59,090 bases of DNA from CAZNKU01 sp045654805 (lineage in GTDB: Bacteria; Bacillota; Clostridia; Monoglobales; Firm-18), in the NCBI GenBank assembly GCA_045654805.1, contig JAZOOD010000023.1, positions 1 through 59,090 of the forward strand, read 5' to 3'. The number at the start of each line of letters is the position of its first letter. The first letter of the stretch is position 1. The translations under genes were made by a program, and so were the position numbers. Below the pieces are notes generated by a model that saw only the letters and a list, made by a program, of their open reading frames with translations, did no database searches and was not told the origin of the DNA. Shown here piece after piece: positions 1 through 7,943 of this stretch.

Positions 1-906
1 AATGCAATATTCGCAAATAGCATTTATTCCCTTTTCAAACACAGGCATATATGTTTCCTTATCAAGAATACCCTTTCTCATACCTATACCAATGGCGTAA
101 AGGAATATACCTGTACCTGATGCTTCCTCCCATGCAAGAGGCTCGCATATTTCCTGTCTCCAAAGTCCACGGGAATTCTGGTATTTAATCAATGCCTCAC
201 AATGTGCTTTAAATCTTTCAACAGCTTCAGTATAGTGCTTGGAATCCTTTGGTAAATATCTTACAAGTTCTGTCATTCCGAGGATTCCCCATCCGTTTCC
301 TCTTGACCAATGGTCCTTTGAAACCTCAGTTTTGTCCTCTAAAAATCCTCTTGTCTGATGTAAAAGACCATTCGATTTATCCATAAACACATCATACATT
401 TTAAAACACTGTTCTACTGCATAATCTATGTATTTTTGTTCATCAAGTATAAGACCTGCATATAACATAAACGGAGTTATTGCAAATACAACATCAATCC
501 ATATTTTGTTGTGGTCAATAGGTGAACAAATAATTCCGTCGTAAGCTCTTGGTGCATTAATGGTCAATTCAGCATATTCACGGATAAGCTCCTTATCTTC
601 ATCAAAATATCCCTTCATTATCGCCCAGCCTTTTCCAAGGCCTCCTACACGGTAATTGTCAAAGCTGCCGTTAAAAAATACATCAGGGTCATTAAAACGG
701 TGCGGATATTTTGCAAGATAGCTGTTTACTTCGTCTATCCATTCCTTGTCACCTGACGCTGCTGCGGCCTGTATGCCTGCAAACATTGAAAGTATACCGG
801 GATAATGATGCAGTGGTGCAGATGTATAGTGAGGGTCCTTCTCCTTTGTTCCGCTTAATGCTTTTGCATAATCCCATACATGTTTTGCTAAAACAATTGG
901 TTTCAT
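1..906 (-). CDS. Unsaturated glycuronyl/rhamnogalacturonyl hydrolase, GH88/GH105-like, C-terminus cut by window edge
   Basis: The frame is open for 302 codons from an ATG at 906 to the window edge, so the C-terminus is missing. An AAGGAG site lies about 11 nt upstream of the ATG. The translation has the conserved patches of YteR-type hydrolases: FDNYRVGGLGKGWAIMK, KIWIDVVFAITPFML, KDHWSRGNGWGILGM and EEASGTGIFLYAIGIGMRKG. This family forms a soluble (alpha/alpha)6 barrel that removes the 4,5-unsaturated uronic acid left by pectate or rhamnogalacturonan lyases; the Asp in KIWIDVVF is a likely catalytic residue. The absence of a signal peptide points to cytoplasmic processing of imported oligosaccharides. 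It lies 124 bp downstream of the Gfo/Idh gene on the same strand, probably in the same sugar-use locus. The family call is firm; the exact substrate is inferred. Confidence 0.85.
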   Translation of the reverse strand, partial: MKPIVLAKHVWDYAKALSGTKEKDPHYTSAPLHHYPGILSMFAGIQAAAASGDKEWIDEVNSYLAKYPHRFNDPDVFFNGSFDNYRVGGLGKGWAIMKGYFDEDKELIREYAELTINAPRAYDGIICSPIDHNKIWIDVVFAITPFMLYAGLILDEQKYIDYAVEQCFKMYDVFMDKSNGLLHQTRGFLEDKTEVSKDHWSRGNGWGILGMTELVRYLPKDSKHYTEAVERFKAHCEALIKYQNSRGLWRQEICEPLAWEEASGTGIFLYAIGIGMRKGILDKETYMPVFEKGINAICEYCI

Positions 907-1030
907 TTTTCCAATATCTCCTTTTTTGCTAACATCCGACTATTTATAAATGTTATATAAATAAAAATATGTAAAATTCAGGCACAAATACAAATTGCCG
1001 TGAGTGAAAATTTATTTAACACAAATACAA

Positions 1031-2068
1031 TTAGTCATCAAGTCCTAAACCGCTAAGGTCAGCTACAATACCTGTTTTTTCTGCTTCATACATTTTCCAG
1101 ATAATCTGAAGACCCTTAAGAGCAGATTTAGCATCTGTAAGAGGTTTTTTACCGTTAATGATACAATCTGCAAAATGTTTGATTTCATGCTGAGTTTCTT
1201 TTGAGCAATCTGCTCCTCTGTTCCATAACTCTTTAAATGTTCTTTGTTCCTCAAGTCCTGGTACATGCTCTACAGATGCGTCATATAGTCTTATTACACC
1301 ATCAATATGGTCATAATCCAGCAAACCTTTTTCAGTCTGAATCTGGAAGTCATACCCCATTCTTGTACCTCTTGCGCCCCAGGTTGCTCCATGGTAGCCG
1401 ACAGCACCGTTTTCAAACTGAAGTATAGCCGCACTTGTTCCCTCTTTCATAAGCCACGGTGTTCCCACTCTTGTACCAAAATGCATACCCTTTACAGGCT
1501 TGCCAAGGAACCAAAGCATTATATCAATATAGTGACAGCCATGACTGAAGAACTGTCCTCCGCCAAGACGTGCATCACTTTTCCAACTTCCTTCGTCAGT
1601 AGTTGTAAGCTGTTCTGTCCAAACAGACATCTGCATAACCTTGCCATATTCGCCAGAATCTATCATTTCCTTAAGCTTTACAACGCCTGGCCAGTAACGA
1701 ACAGGATATGCACACATAAGTACAACTCCCTCTTTTTCACATGTTTCCATAAGGCTTACGCATTCTTCTTCAGAGTTACAAAGAGGTTTTTCCATTAGAA
1801 TGTGTTTTTTGTGACGTGCGAAGAACATTCCGCATTCGTAATGAAGATGATGAGGAAGTACGCAAAGTATAGCGTCAACCTTATCCACCATAGTTTTATA
1901 ATCATCTGTAACATAAGGATTATTAAGAACTGATGCAACATCTTCAGCTCTTTCAATAGCGGTATCGCACACTGCTGTAATTTCAACATTTTCAACCAAA
2001 TTTACACCCTGTGCATGATTTTTCATCATACCTCCGCATCCAATAAGTCCAAGCCTAATTTTATCCAT
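1031..2068 (-). CDS. Gfo/Idh/MocA family NAD(P)-dependent oxidoreductase
   Basis: The protein has 345 residues. The N-terminal Rossmann fold starts with GLIGCGGM (residues 7-14), the family EKP motif is at 93-95, and the HGCHYID stretch near 176-182 carries the usual catalytic His/Asp region. Members oxidise or reduce sugars, inositols or sugar acids with NAD(P). The start is supported by an AGGAATGG site 7 nt upstream of the ATG. This is the first of three paralogues in the locus and the IS element separates it from the other two. It is followed on the same strand by the GH105-like hydrolase, which suggests handling of a pectin-derived or rare sugar. The substrate cannot be told from sequence. 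Confidence 0.88.
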   Translation of the reverse strand: MDKIRLGLIGCGGMMKNHAQGVNLVENVEITAVCDTAIERAEDVASVLNNPYVTDDYKTMVDKVDAILCVLPHHLHYECGMFFARHKKHILMEKPLCNSEEECVSLMETCEKEGVVLMCAYPVRYWPGVVKLKEMIDSGEYGKVMQMSVWTEQLTTTDEGSWKSDARLGGGQFFSHGCHYIDIMLWFLGKPVKGMHFGTRVGTPWLMKEGTSAAILQFENGAVGYHGATWGARGTRMGYDFQIQTEKGLLDYDHIDGVIRLYDASVEHVPGLEEQRTFKELWNRGADCSKETQHEIKHFADCIINGKKPLTDAKSALKGLQIIWKMYEAEKTGIVADLSGLGLDD

Positions 2069-2074
2069 TTTTCA

Positions 2075-2380
2075 ACCATTCCTTTCTTGATATTAGATTT
2101 TTGTTGTAATTTAAATTGTATATAAGCCATCCAAGTATAGCTTATAATCATTATAATCCACATTAAATTAAATGTATTTATACAAAAAAAATATTTTTTT
2201 ATACAATTCGTCGAAAACAGGGGGTGAAAATACAAAAAATATTGTAAAAAGTTTGGAACATAGAATTCTATTCTGATAAAGAAGTCAGCAAATCTTATTG
2301 GGATAGATTCGAAAATATGTTAAATAGATTTGAATAAATGTACTTTTAATTTTATACAAAAGTCTTAAAATAACCCTTTT
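2075..2380. other. AT-rich intergenic stretch with a possible coding remnant
   Basis: About 300 bases without a convincing gene. On the plus strand, 2248-2337 is open for 29 codons and reads like a protein C-terminus (fragment IEFYSDKEVSKSYWDRFENM) before a TAA, but it has no start or RBS, so at most it is the tail of a deleted gene. The minus-strand part next to 2068 should hold the promoter and leader of the oxidoreductase; no clear -35/-10 pair was found. Confidence 0.3.
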
Positions 2381-2490
2381 ATAGCCATCATACCTATAAC
2401 AAACAAATACACCGCTTAGCAAGGTAAACCTTACCAAAGCGGTGCATTTTTTAATTTTATCACTGACGTGATACTGAGTGGTGGAGATGA
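2381..2490 (-). repeat. Duplicate of the tmRNA 3' end plus terminator (left copy)
   Basis: This segment repeats the 3' flank of the tmRNA gene at 9074-9179 in the same orientation. Positions 2426-2490 match 9115-9179 at 64 of 65 bases (T/G at 2464 versus 9153); the match weakens towards 2381. The repeat ends with the last 12-13 bases of tmRNA (ending in the CCA complement at 2479-2481) and stops sharply at 2490, where sequence unrelated to tmRNA begins. A partial ssrA 3' copy is the usual trace of an element that integrated at ssrA, so this may be the distal att site of an island spanning to 9168. No integrase was found between the copies. Confidence 0.75.
2410..2455. terminator. Hairpin terminator in the left tmRNA-flank repeat
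   Basis: CACCGCTT...AAGG pairs with CCTT...AAGCGGTG. A T-run (GCATTTTTTAA) follows on the plus strand and a weaker one on the minus strand, so it could work in both directions. It corresponds to the tmRNA terminator in the right-hand copy. Confidence 0.55.
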
Positions 2491-2990
2491 ATCACGACTC
2501 TCTACTATCACGTCCAAAGCATAATAGGCTTTACTTGCCATCCCGGTTTTCACAGCCGTTATAGCCTCAATCCTCAATAGTAAAATGGCTCTACATCAAA
2601 AATGCAAATAATCATTATTTCAAATAAGACTTTACTATATCAACAAACTCCCCTATATCTGAAAAATAATTGGGATATGCCGAACGCAATGATTGATATG
2701 AGGATACACGTTCCAATACCGCATTGGCTTTATCAGACTCAAACGGTTTAAAATATTTAATGTTCAATCGCCTTGTTTCGTAATTAAGAATTAATATATT
2801 GTAACCTTGTTTATCAAAATCTCTCTTATTTTGATGTTCTACTGCAACTCTTATCGCACTTAACATATAAGGGAGTTATAAGCACCTGACTTTGAAGAGC
2901 CTTTAAAGCCGTTATCAAGGGCAATTCGTATATTCCTTCACCTGAACGTAAAAGTCCGTTTTCACCTGTTGTAAGACGAACCGACTGAAA
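2491..2990. other. Gene-remnant stretch between the ssrA repeat and the IS
   Basis: Apart from the 2615-2866 fragment, minus-strand frames here read like broken protein pieces. Positions 2868-2990 contain an open stretch with TTGENGLLRSGEGIYELPLI, in a different frame from the fragment below it. Just left of 2570 a frame reads EAITAVKTGMASKAYYALDV and runs into the repeat. Neither has a start or RBS. I do not recognise the families. The picture is of degraded accessory DNA cut by deletions and by the IS. Confidence 0.35.
2615..2866 (-). pseudogene. C-terminal fragment, possibly of a RelA/SpoT-domain protein
   Basis: An 83-codon open frame without an RBS at its ATG; upstream, in frame, a stop lies within a few codons. 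The tail (YNILILNYETRRLNIKYF, then SLRSAYPNYFSDIGEFVDIV) resembles the C-terminal end of long RelA/SpoT-domain proteins, where an AYPNYF-D-EF motif closes the protein, but this is from memory of the family and not certain. The synthetase core is absent, so the fragment cannot make (p)ppGpp. It is probably debris of a gene removed by deletion inside the putative island. Confidence 0.4.
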
Positions 2991-3036
2991 TGATATGCAC
3001 CCCAAAAGTTAGCCACTTTTGGAGGTGCATATTTTT

Positions 3037-3441
3037 ATGAGCAAAACAGGAAAGAAATATCAAAAGTATAGTGCAGAATTCAAATTATGTGTTATAATGG
3101 ATATGCGTGAACACCATCTAGGGTTATTAGAAACTGTAATGAAATATTGGGATGTCCCGTATAAACAAGCACATTGCTATGTAGGAAACTTACATAGATG
3201 GGAGCGCATATTCATAGAAGAAGGAGCCGAAGGTCTTATGAAAGAACGAAGAGGCAAATCAGCTTCCGGTGCAAGAAGAGGTCGTCCATTAAAGCTTGAT
3301 AAAAAAGTTGAAGAAGATTTAATTGCAGAAAATCAGCATCTAAGACAACAGTTACAATATGTTCAAATGGAGAATGATTACTTAAAAAAACTAAGTGCCT
3401 TAGTTCTTGCGGAAGAGCGAAAGAACGGGAAAAGGCGTTAA
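3037..3441 (+). CDS. IS3-family transposase OrfA (helix-turn-helix subunit)
   Basis: The protein has 134 residues from the ATG at 3037, chosen because GGAGGT lies 10 nt upstream; an earlier in-frame TTG overlaps that site. The N-terminal half holds two helix-turn-helix-like segments typical of InsE/OrfA proteins that bind the IS ends. The C-terminal part (ENQHLRQQLQYVQMENDYLKK) is a leucine-zipper-like coiled coil for oligomerisation. It ends by overlapping orfB in the -1 frame. OrfA alone usually acts as a regulator of transposition. The frame is intact although its partner is broken. Confidence 0.85.
   Translation: MSKTGKKYQKYSAEFKLCVIMDMREHHLGLLETVMKYWDVPYKQAHCYVGNLHRWERIFIEEGAEGLMKERRGKSASGARRGRPLKLDKKVEEDLIAENQHLRQQLQYVQMENDYLKKLSALVLAEERKNGKRR
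3384..3390 (+). promoter_or_regulatory. A7 slippery site for -1 frameshift orfA/orfB
   Basis: Seven As (TTA AAA AAA C in the orfA frame) precede the point where the -1 frame opens into orfB. IS3-family elements make the OrfAB fusion by slipping on such runs. Here the product would still stop at the orfB ambers. Confidence 0.6.
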
Positions 3442-4280
3442 TTATCGCTGAACTAAGGTCTATTTATCCGCTTAAAGAGCTACTTAAGTTATCAGGCATT
3501 GCTAGGAGCACCTTTTATTATAATATCAAGCGAAAAGATGTTGATAAATATCAAAGTGAAAAAGCAGAAATTACAGAGATATTTAATGAAAACAAAGGCA
3601 GATATGGTTATCGTAGAATTACCGCGTTGTTAAAAGCAAATGGTCATTGCATAAACCACAAAACCGTTTTAAAATTGATGAGAACACTTGATTTAAAAGG
3701 TAAGCAGCAAAAGAATGGGAAATATCATTCTTATAGGGGTGAGGTTGGCAAAGTAGCCGATAATTTGCTTAACAGAGAATTTCACGCTAAAAAACCATTC
3801 GAGAAACTGACAACAGATGTAACAGAATTTAAAGTGTGTAACGATAAAGTATATCTTTCACCAGTCATGGACTTGTTTAATAGAGAAATTATATCTTATT
3901 AGATTTCTTTAAGTCCAAACCTATGGCAAATTCGTGAGATGCTAGATGGTTTATTTAACAAACTTCCTGCTGATGCAAAACCGATATTTCATTCGGATCA
4001 GGGGTGGCAATATCAACATGCTGAATACCAACGATTACTAAAAGAACATAATATAACTCAAAGTATGTCGCGAAAAGGTAATTGTATGGATAATGGAGCT
4101 ATGGAGAATTTCTTTGGTAGATTAAAAGTTGAAATGTTTTATGGTTAGAAATTTGAAAATGTTAACACTTTCATTGATGAATTAAAGAAATATATTGATT
4201 ACTACAACAATGAAAGAATTTCATTAAAACTAAAAGGAATGAGTCCGGTGCAATACCGAACTCACTCCTTAGCAAGTTAA
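3390..4280 (+). pseudogene. IS3-family transposase OrfB (DDE integrase), two in-frame amber stops
   Basis: Read in one frame the product is a complete IS150-like OrfB: an N-terminal HTH_21 segment (KGRYGYRRITALLKANG), then the rve catalytic core with the first Asp in TTDVTEF, the second in HSDQGWQY and the Glu in DNGAMENFFGRLKVE, and the C-terminal RISLKLKGMSPVQYR. TAG codons at 3900-3902 (after REIISY) and 4146-4148 (after EMFYG) interrupt it. At the second, family members usually carry Glu, so a single GAG/GAA to TAG change explains it. TAG is a normal stop in this genome (pyrK ends with TAG), so these are inactivating mutations. Confidence 0.85.
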
Positions 4281-4344
4281 TATTAAATTTTGTCTAAACT
4301 TTGGGGTTCACTTCAAAAATAATCGTTTTTAAAGTCTTTTGTTT

Positions 4345-5409
4345 TTAATCGCAGAATGAATAGTCAACTTTAACAGGTTCTCCTGTTTTTGCTGATTCAA
4401 CAGCCGCTTTACATACAGCTACCGTTTTTGCACCTTCACGTGCAGTTGCAACAAGTGGCTTACCTTCTACTATTGCTGTATAGAACTGTTTATGTTCTTC
4501 TTCAACATTGTGATTGGCGATTTTTACAGGAATAAGATGTTGGATTGATTTTTCGCTTATACCTTCAATCTGTCCGCCTGCAAATGGCTGACCTTCTATT
4601 TCATCAAGGAATAATGTAAATGTAGGACTTGTGTTATCCACAATGATTGTACCCTTTGAACCATAAAGTACAGTTCTCATTGTATAGTCACGCTTACAAC
4701 CCGTAGATGTGTACACCTTACCCATAACATTATTCGGGAATTTCATAATTGCAATGGTCATATCGTTAGTAGGCCAGTCAGGAAGCATTTTGTGGTTAGC
4801 GTATGCCATAGTTTCAGTAGGATCTCCTGCAATCCAGCGAAGAAGGTCAACTGCATGGCAACCACCACCTATAAATGGATCACGTTCAGGAGTTGCACGC
4901 CATTTGTCAACACCCTTTACACGTTCCTCACAATAATCGTGAGCATATTCGCTTTCAACAAAGAACAACTCACCTATAACGCCTTTATCAACAAGTTCCT
5001 TTGCTTTTACAAAGCCCGGTGTACAACGACAAACCTGACCAATCATAAGTAATTTGCCACATTCGTCAGCAGTTTTTATCATTTCCTTACATTCTTCAAT
5101 ATAAAGTGCCATAGGCTTTTCGCACATTACATGGCATCCTTTGTTTAGTGCATCTATGGTTGGCTCTTTGTGTTCCTGGTCAGAAGTAGTCACAACTACA
5201 ACATCAATGTCCTCTTTTGCAAGCATCTCTTTATGGTCTGTATAACAAATTGCATCAATATTGCATTTTTCCTTTAATTCATCACATTTTTCCATGTGCT
5301 TGTCACAAAGTGCCACAATTTTACTGTTTTTCAATTCTTTAACCGCATTTGCATGGGATACACCAATGTTTCCGCAACCTATAATAGCATATTTCAAAGT
5401 TTTATTCAT
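4345..5409 (-). CDS. Gfo/Idh/MocA family oxidoreductase (second paralogue)
   Basis: The protein has 354 residues. The Rossmann nucleotide-binding loop is AIIGCGNIGVSHA (residues 8-20) and EKP is at 97-99, followed by the C-terminal alpha/beta substrate domain with GGGCHAVDLLRW. An AGGAGG site sits 8 nt before the ATG. It is the last gene of an apparent operon with the third Gfo/Idh and the DegT aminotransferase (19-bp gap upstream), and the IS lies just downstream. The reaction is NAD(P)-linked oxidation or reduction of a cyclic polyol or sugar. Pairing with an aminotransferase suggests an amino-sugar or keto-sugar pathway, which is inference. Confidence 0.88.
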   Translation of the reverse strand: MNKTLKYAIIGCGNIGVSHANAVKELKNSKIVALCDKHMEKCDELKEKCNIDAICYTDHKEMLAKEDIDVVVVTTSDQEHKEPTIDALNKGCHVMCEKPMALYIEECKEMIKTADECGKLLMIGQVCRCTPGFVKAKELVDKGVIGELFFVESEYAHDYCEERVKGVDKWRATPERDPFIGGGCHAVDLLRWIAGDPTETMAYANHKMLPDWPTNDMTIAIMKFPNNVMGKVYTSTGCKRDYTMRTVLYGSKGTIIVDNTSPTFTLFLDEIEGQPFAGGQIEGISEKSIQHLIPVKIANHNVEEEHKQFYTAIVEGKPLVATAREGAKTVAVCKAAVESAKTGEPVKVDYSFCD

Positions 5410-5428
5410 TTTAATAACCTCCTGTTCT

Positions 5429-6472
5429 TTATATATCCATACAACAACATTTGTCTGATGCTTCGTACGCTTTTTCTACAATCTTCTGTACAAAAAGTCC
5501 GTCTTCTGCAGTAATTTCAGGTGCAGTATCATTTAGTATTGCATTGGCAAAAGAAGATATTTCTTTTTCATACATATTGCCTGTTACAACTTCAACATTT
5601 GATGTTCCTTCTTCATCTTCTCTGTTTTGCTGTGCATTGTAGTCTGCACTGTCATCGGAAACAGTAAGCTCTATTTTACCTGTTTCCACCTGGCTTATTG
5701 TACCTTCTGCAAGAATACTCCCCTTTGTGCCGTAAAATTCTATTCTGCACTTTGCCGCATTATCGGGAATGTTAAAGTTTGCATCTACATAAGCAGTTGC
5801 ACCGTTATCCATTTTCATAAGAAGTGCCGCAGAGTCGTCTGCAGAATAATTAAATGTCTGATTACCTGCAAAACAGCTTATCTTTTGTGCCTTTGTACCG
5901 CTTATATACTGCAAAAGGTCTATGCAGTGGATGCCCATATCCATTAATGCACCACCGCCTGAAAGAGCTTTGTTTTGACGCCAATTGCCAGGTATTTCAG
6001 GATACCAGCAAGTAAGCTGTGCACGCATAGATACTATGTCACCCAAAGCACCCTGCGAAATAAGTTCTTTCATTTTCTGATGATATGCAGAAAATCTCAT
6101 CATAAGTCCTACGCCTAATTTTACACCTTTTGTCTTACAAAAATTTGCAATTTCTATGGTTTCTTCAACTGTAAGTCCCATGGGCTTTTCAAGCAGTATA
6201 TGCTTACTTGCCTTTGCCGCCGCAAACGCCTGGTCCTTATGGCAAAATACCGGTGTCGCAATATATACGGCATCTATTTCATCAAGGGCAAGTATATCCT
6301 CAACCTTGTCAAAGGCATATTTTGCACCGAATTCTTCCTTAACTTTAATTGCAGCTTCAAAATTAGTATCCATAACAGCAACAAGTTCACTGTTTTCAGA
6401 TAACATCATACCGGGAATTGTTCTTCTGTAGGCAATACCTCCGCATCCGATTACGCCCCATTTTATTTTCAA
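5429..6472 (-). CDS. Gfo/Idh/MocA family oxidoreductase (third paralogue)
   Basis: About 347 residues with the dinucleotide loop GVIGCGGIAYRRT at the N-terminus, LLEKPMG near residue 95, and GGGALMDMGIHCIDLLQY as the catalytic His/Asp region. The likely start is the TTG at 6472: GAGGTG lies 5 nt upstream and the alternative GTG at 6481 is part of that site. The RBS overlaps the end of the aminotransferase gene, so the two are translationally linked. The odd cysteine-rich C-terminus (SDKCCCMDI) is unusual for the family. The product presumably shares the metabolite handled by the neighbouring aminotransferase. Confidence 0.86.
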   Translation of the reverse strand: MKIKWGVIGCGGIAYRRTIPGMMLSENSELVAVMDTNFEAAIKVKEEFGAKYAFDKVEDILALDEIDAVYIATPVFCHKDQAFAAAKASKHILLEKPMGLTVEETIEIANFCKTKGVKLGVGLMMRFSAYHQKMKELISQGALGDIVSMRAQLTCWYPEIPGNWRQNKALSGGGALMDMGIHCIDLLQYISGTKAQKISCFAGNQTFNYSADDSAALLMKMDNGATAYVDANFNIPDNAAKCRIEFYGTKGSILAEGTISQVETGKIELTVSDDSADYNAQQNREDEEGTSNVEVVTGNMYEKEISSFANAILNDTAPEITAEDGLFVQKIVEKAYEASDKCCCMDI

Positions 6473-6473
6473 A

Positions 6474-7781
6474 TCAAACACCTCTTTGCATTTCGTCTAT
6501 TGCTTCCAATACGGAATCTGCCATATATTCAAGCTGTTCATCAGAAAGTCCGTAAAGCGGAAGGTGTGTAAATCTCTTATAGAATACTTCTTCGCAAACA
6601 GGACATTCTTTTGCAATCTCGTCTGAATTGTATCCCATATCCTGAACAATTTTAAATCTGTATAAAGGTCCAAAGTGTGCAATCTGTGTAACACTTTTTT
6701 CTTCAAGTTTTTTCTTCAATACCTGAATGTCACCGCCTGCTTTTGCAGGGTCAATCTGTAACAGATACAAATGGAATGTAGGCCTAATTTCATCGTTGCC
6801 CATATCCTGAGGGATAATTGCGTCATTACCTGCAAATCTGTCTGTAAGGTACTGTGCAGCACGTCTTCTTATATCAATAATTTCTTCATTACGTGCAACC
6901 TGAAGTGTAAGACCAAGTCCCTGAATTTCTGTTGTAGATGCGTTACCGGGAACAAATGGTTCGTACTTGCCCTGAATAGGTGTAATGTTGTAAAGCCAAT
7001 CTTTAATAGGGCAACTAAAGTCAAGACCCAAAAAACGTGCTCTCTTCATTTCAGGTCCAAAGCCCGGTACGTTAGTCGTAGCAATACCGCCTTCACCGAA
7101 GGAAGTAATATTTTTAACTTCATGCATTGAAAATGCCGCAAAATCACCTATTGTACCAATCTTTTTACCTTTATACATTGCACCAAATGCGTGTGCCGCA
7201 TCTTCAAGTACCAATATATCATGTTCCTTTGCAAGTTTCATAATAGGTTCCATATCTACCGGATAACCGCCAATATGTACAGGTACAATCATCTTTGTTT
7301 TATCTGTAATCTTTCTTGCCACATCAGCAGGGTCCATATTTATAGTTTTAGGGTCTACATCTGCAAATACAAGCTTTGCTCCTACCGCTAAAGGATACGC
7401 CATTGTAGCCACAAATGTAATTGCAGGTACAATAACTTCATCACCCGGTTTTAAGTTTGCATACTTATATGCAATTTCAAAACCTGCTGTTGCATTAGTA
7501 ACAAAAGTTGAAGTTGTAGTGCCAAGATACTTATTACAAGCTTCTTCTGCTTCTTCCACCTTACTACCCAATGAAAGTTTACCCGGAGGAGTTGCAAGTA
7601 TATCAAGTTTTTTTACCTGTTGCCATACAGCTTCTAAAGCATCATCATATTCTTTTCCTTCACCTTGCATCAAAAATCTGATAATTTCCATCAAGTCATG
7701 TACATTATAGTTTTCGCCTACTGCCGCCCAAGGTACTCTTGTTGCTCCTGTGTTGTAACGAAAATCTGTTGCTTTACCCAT
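6474..7781 (-). CDS. DegT/DnrJ/EryC1-type PLP aminotransferase
   Basis: The protein has 435 residues from the ATG at 7781; GGAG lies 8 nt upstream and an in-frame GTG 9 bases earlier is less likely. The fold-type I features are present: PGDEVIVPAITFVAT, ALVLEDAAHAFGAMYKG-like cofactor region (seen as VLEDAAHAFGAMYKG), and FSMHEVKNITSFGEGGIAT, whose Lys (about residue 223) should hold PLP. These enzymes transfer an amino group to keto sugars or keto-inositols. It is the first gene of the minus-strand operon with two oxidoreductases, a combination known for making or degrading amino-sugars/inosamines (for example NtdA with NtdC). The actual substrate is unknown. Confidence 0.87.
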   Translation of the reverse strand: MGKATDFRYNTGATRVPWAAVGENYNVHDLMEIIRFLMQGEGKEYDDALEAVWQQVKKLDILATPPGKLSLGSKVEEAEEACNKYLGTTTSTFVTNATAGFEIAYKYANLKPGDEVIVPAITFVATMAYPLAVGAKLVFADVDPKTINMDPADVARKITDKTKMIVPVHIGGYPVDMEPIMKLAKEHDILVLEDAAHAFGAMYKGKKIGTIGDFAAFSMHEVKNITSFGEGGIATTNVPGFGPEMKRARFLGLDFSCPIKDWLYNITPIQGKYEPFVPGNASTTEIQGLGLTLQVARNEEIIDIRRRAAQYLTDRFAGNDAIIPQDMGNDEIRPTFHLYLLQIDPAKAGGDIQVLKKKLEEKSVTQIAHFGPLYRFKIVQDMGYNSDEIAKECPVCEEVFYKRFTHLPLYGLSDEQLEYMADSVLEAIDEMQRGV

Positions 7782-7812
7782 TAAAATCACTCCATTCTAA
7801 TATATTTTTGTA

Positions 7813-7840
7813 TATTTATTGTAGCAAATACTTATATCAA
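7813..7840 (-). promoter_or_regulatory. Possible promoter of the aminotransferase operon
   Basis: On the minus strand TTGATA and TAAATA are separated by 16 bp, about 35 bp upstream of the aminotransferase start. The match is moderate and it lies in the divergent gap shared with the AraC-type regulator, which may control it. Confidence 0.35.
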
Positions 7841-7896
7841 AAAAAAGATGCATATTTCCCTGTTTTTTGCAATATATTCCCACATTTTGAAAAGTA

Positions 7897-7925
7897 TTGA
7901 CAAAAAACAGGTGAATTGTTATAAT
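7897..7925 (+). promoter_or_regulatory. Sigma-A-type promoter of the AraC regulator
   Basis: TTGACA and TATAAT with a 17-bp spacer, ending 18 bp before the ATG at 7944. The leader would be only about 12 nt, but GTGGAGTG lies at a proper distance. Confidence 0.7.
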
Positions 7926-7943
7926 TTTTGTGGAGTGATATAT

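Larger units (their letters stand above)
2991..4315 (+). mobile_element. IS3-family (IS150-like) insertion sequence, inactive
   Basis: The imperfect terminal inverted repeats begin TGATATGCACCCCAAAAGTT on the left (from 2991) and TGAAGTGAACCCCAAAGTTT on the right (complement, ending at 4315). Flanking bases are AAA on both sides (2988-2990 and 4316-4318), compatible with the 3-bp target duplication of this family. Inside are orfA, an A7 slippery run and orfB carrying the DDE domain. orfB has two in-frame TAG codons, so this copy cannot make a full transposase. It separates the first Gfo/Idh gene from the rest of the sugar locus. Confidence 0.88.

Noticed and set aside
3900..4148. TAG codons in orfB as evidence for amber recoding
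   Set aside because: pyrK ends with TAG followed directly by unrelated reading, other genes use TAA/TGA normally, and no suppressor tRNA is seen; mutation is simpler.
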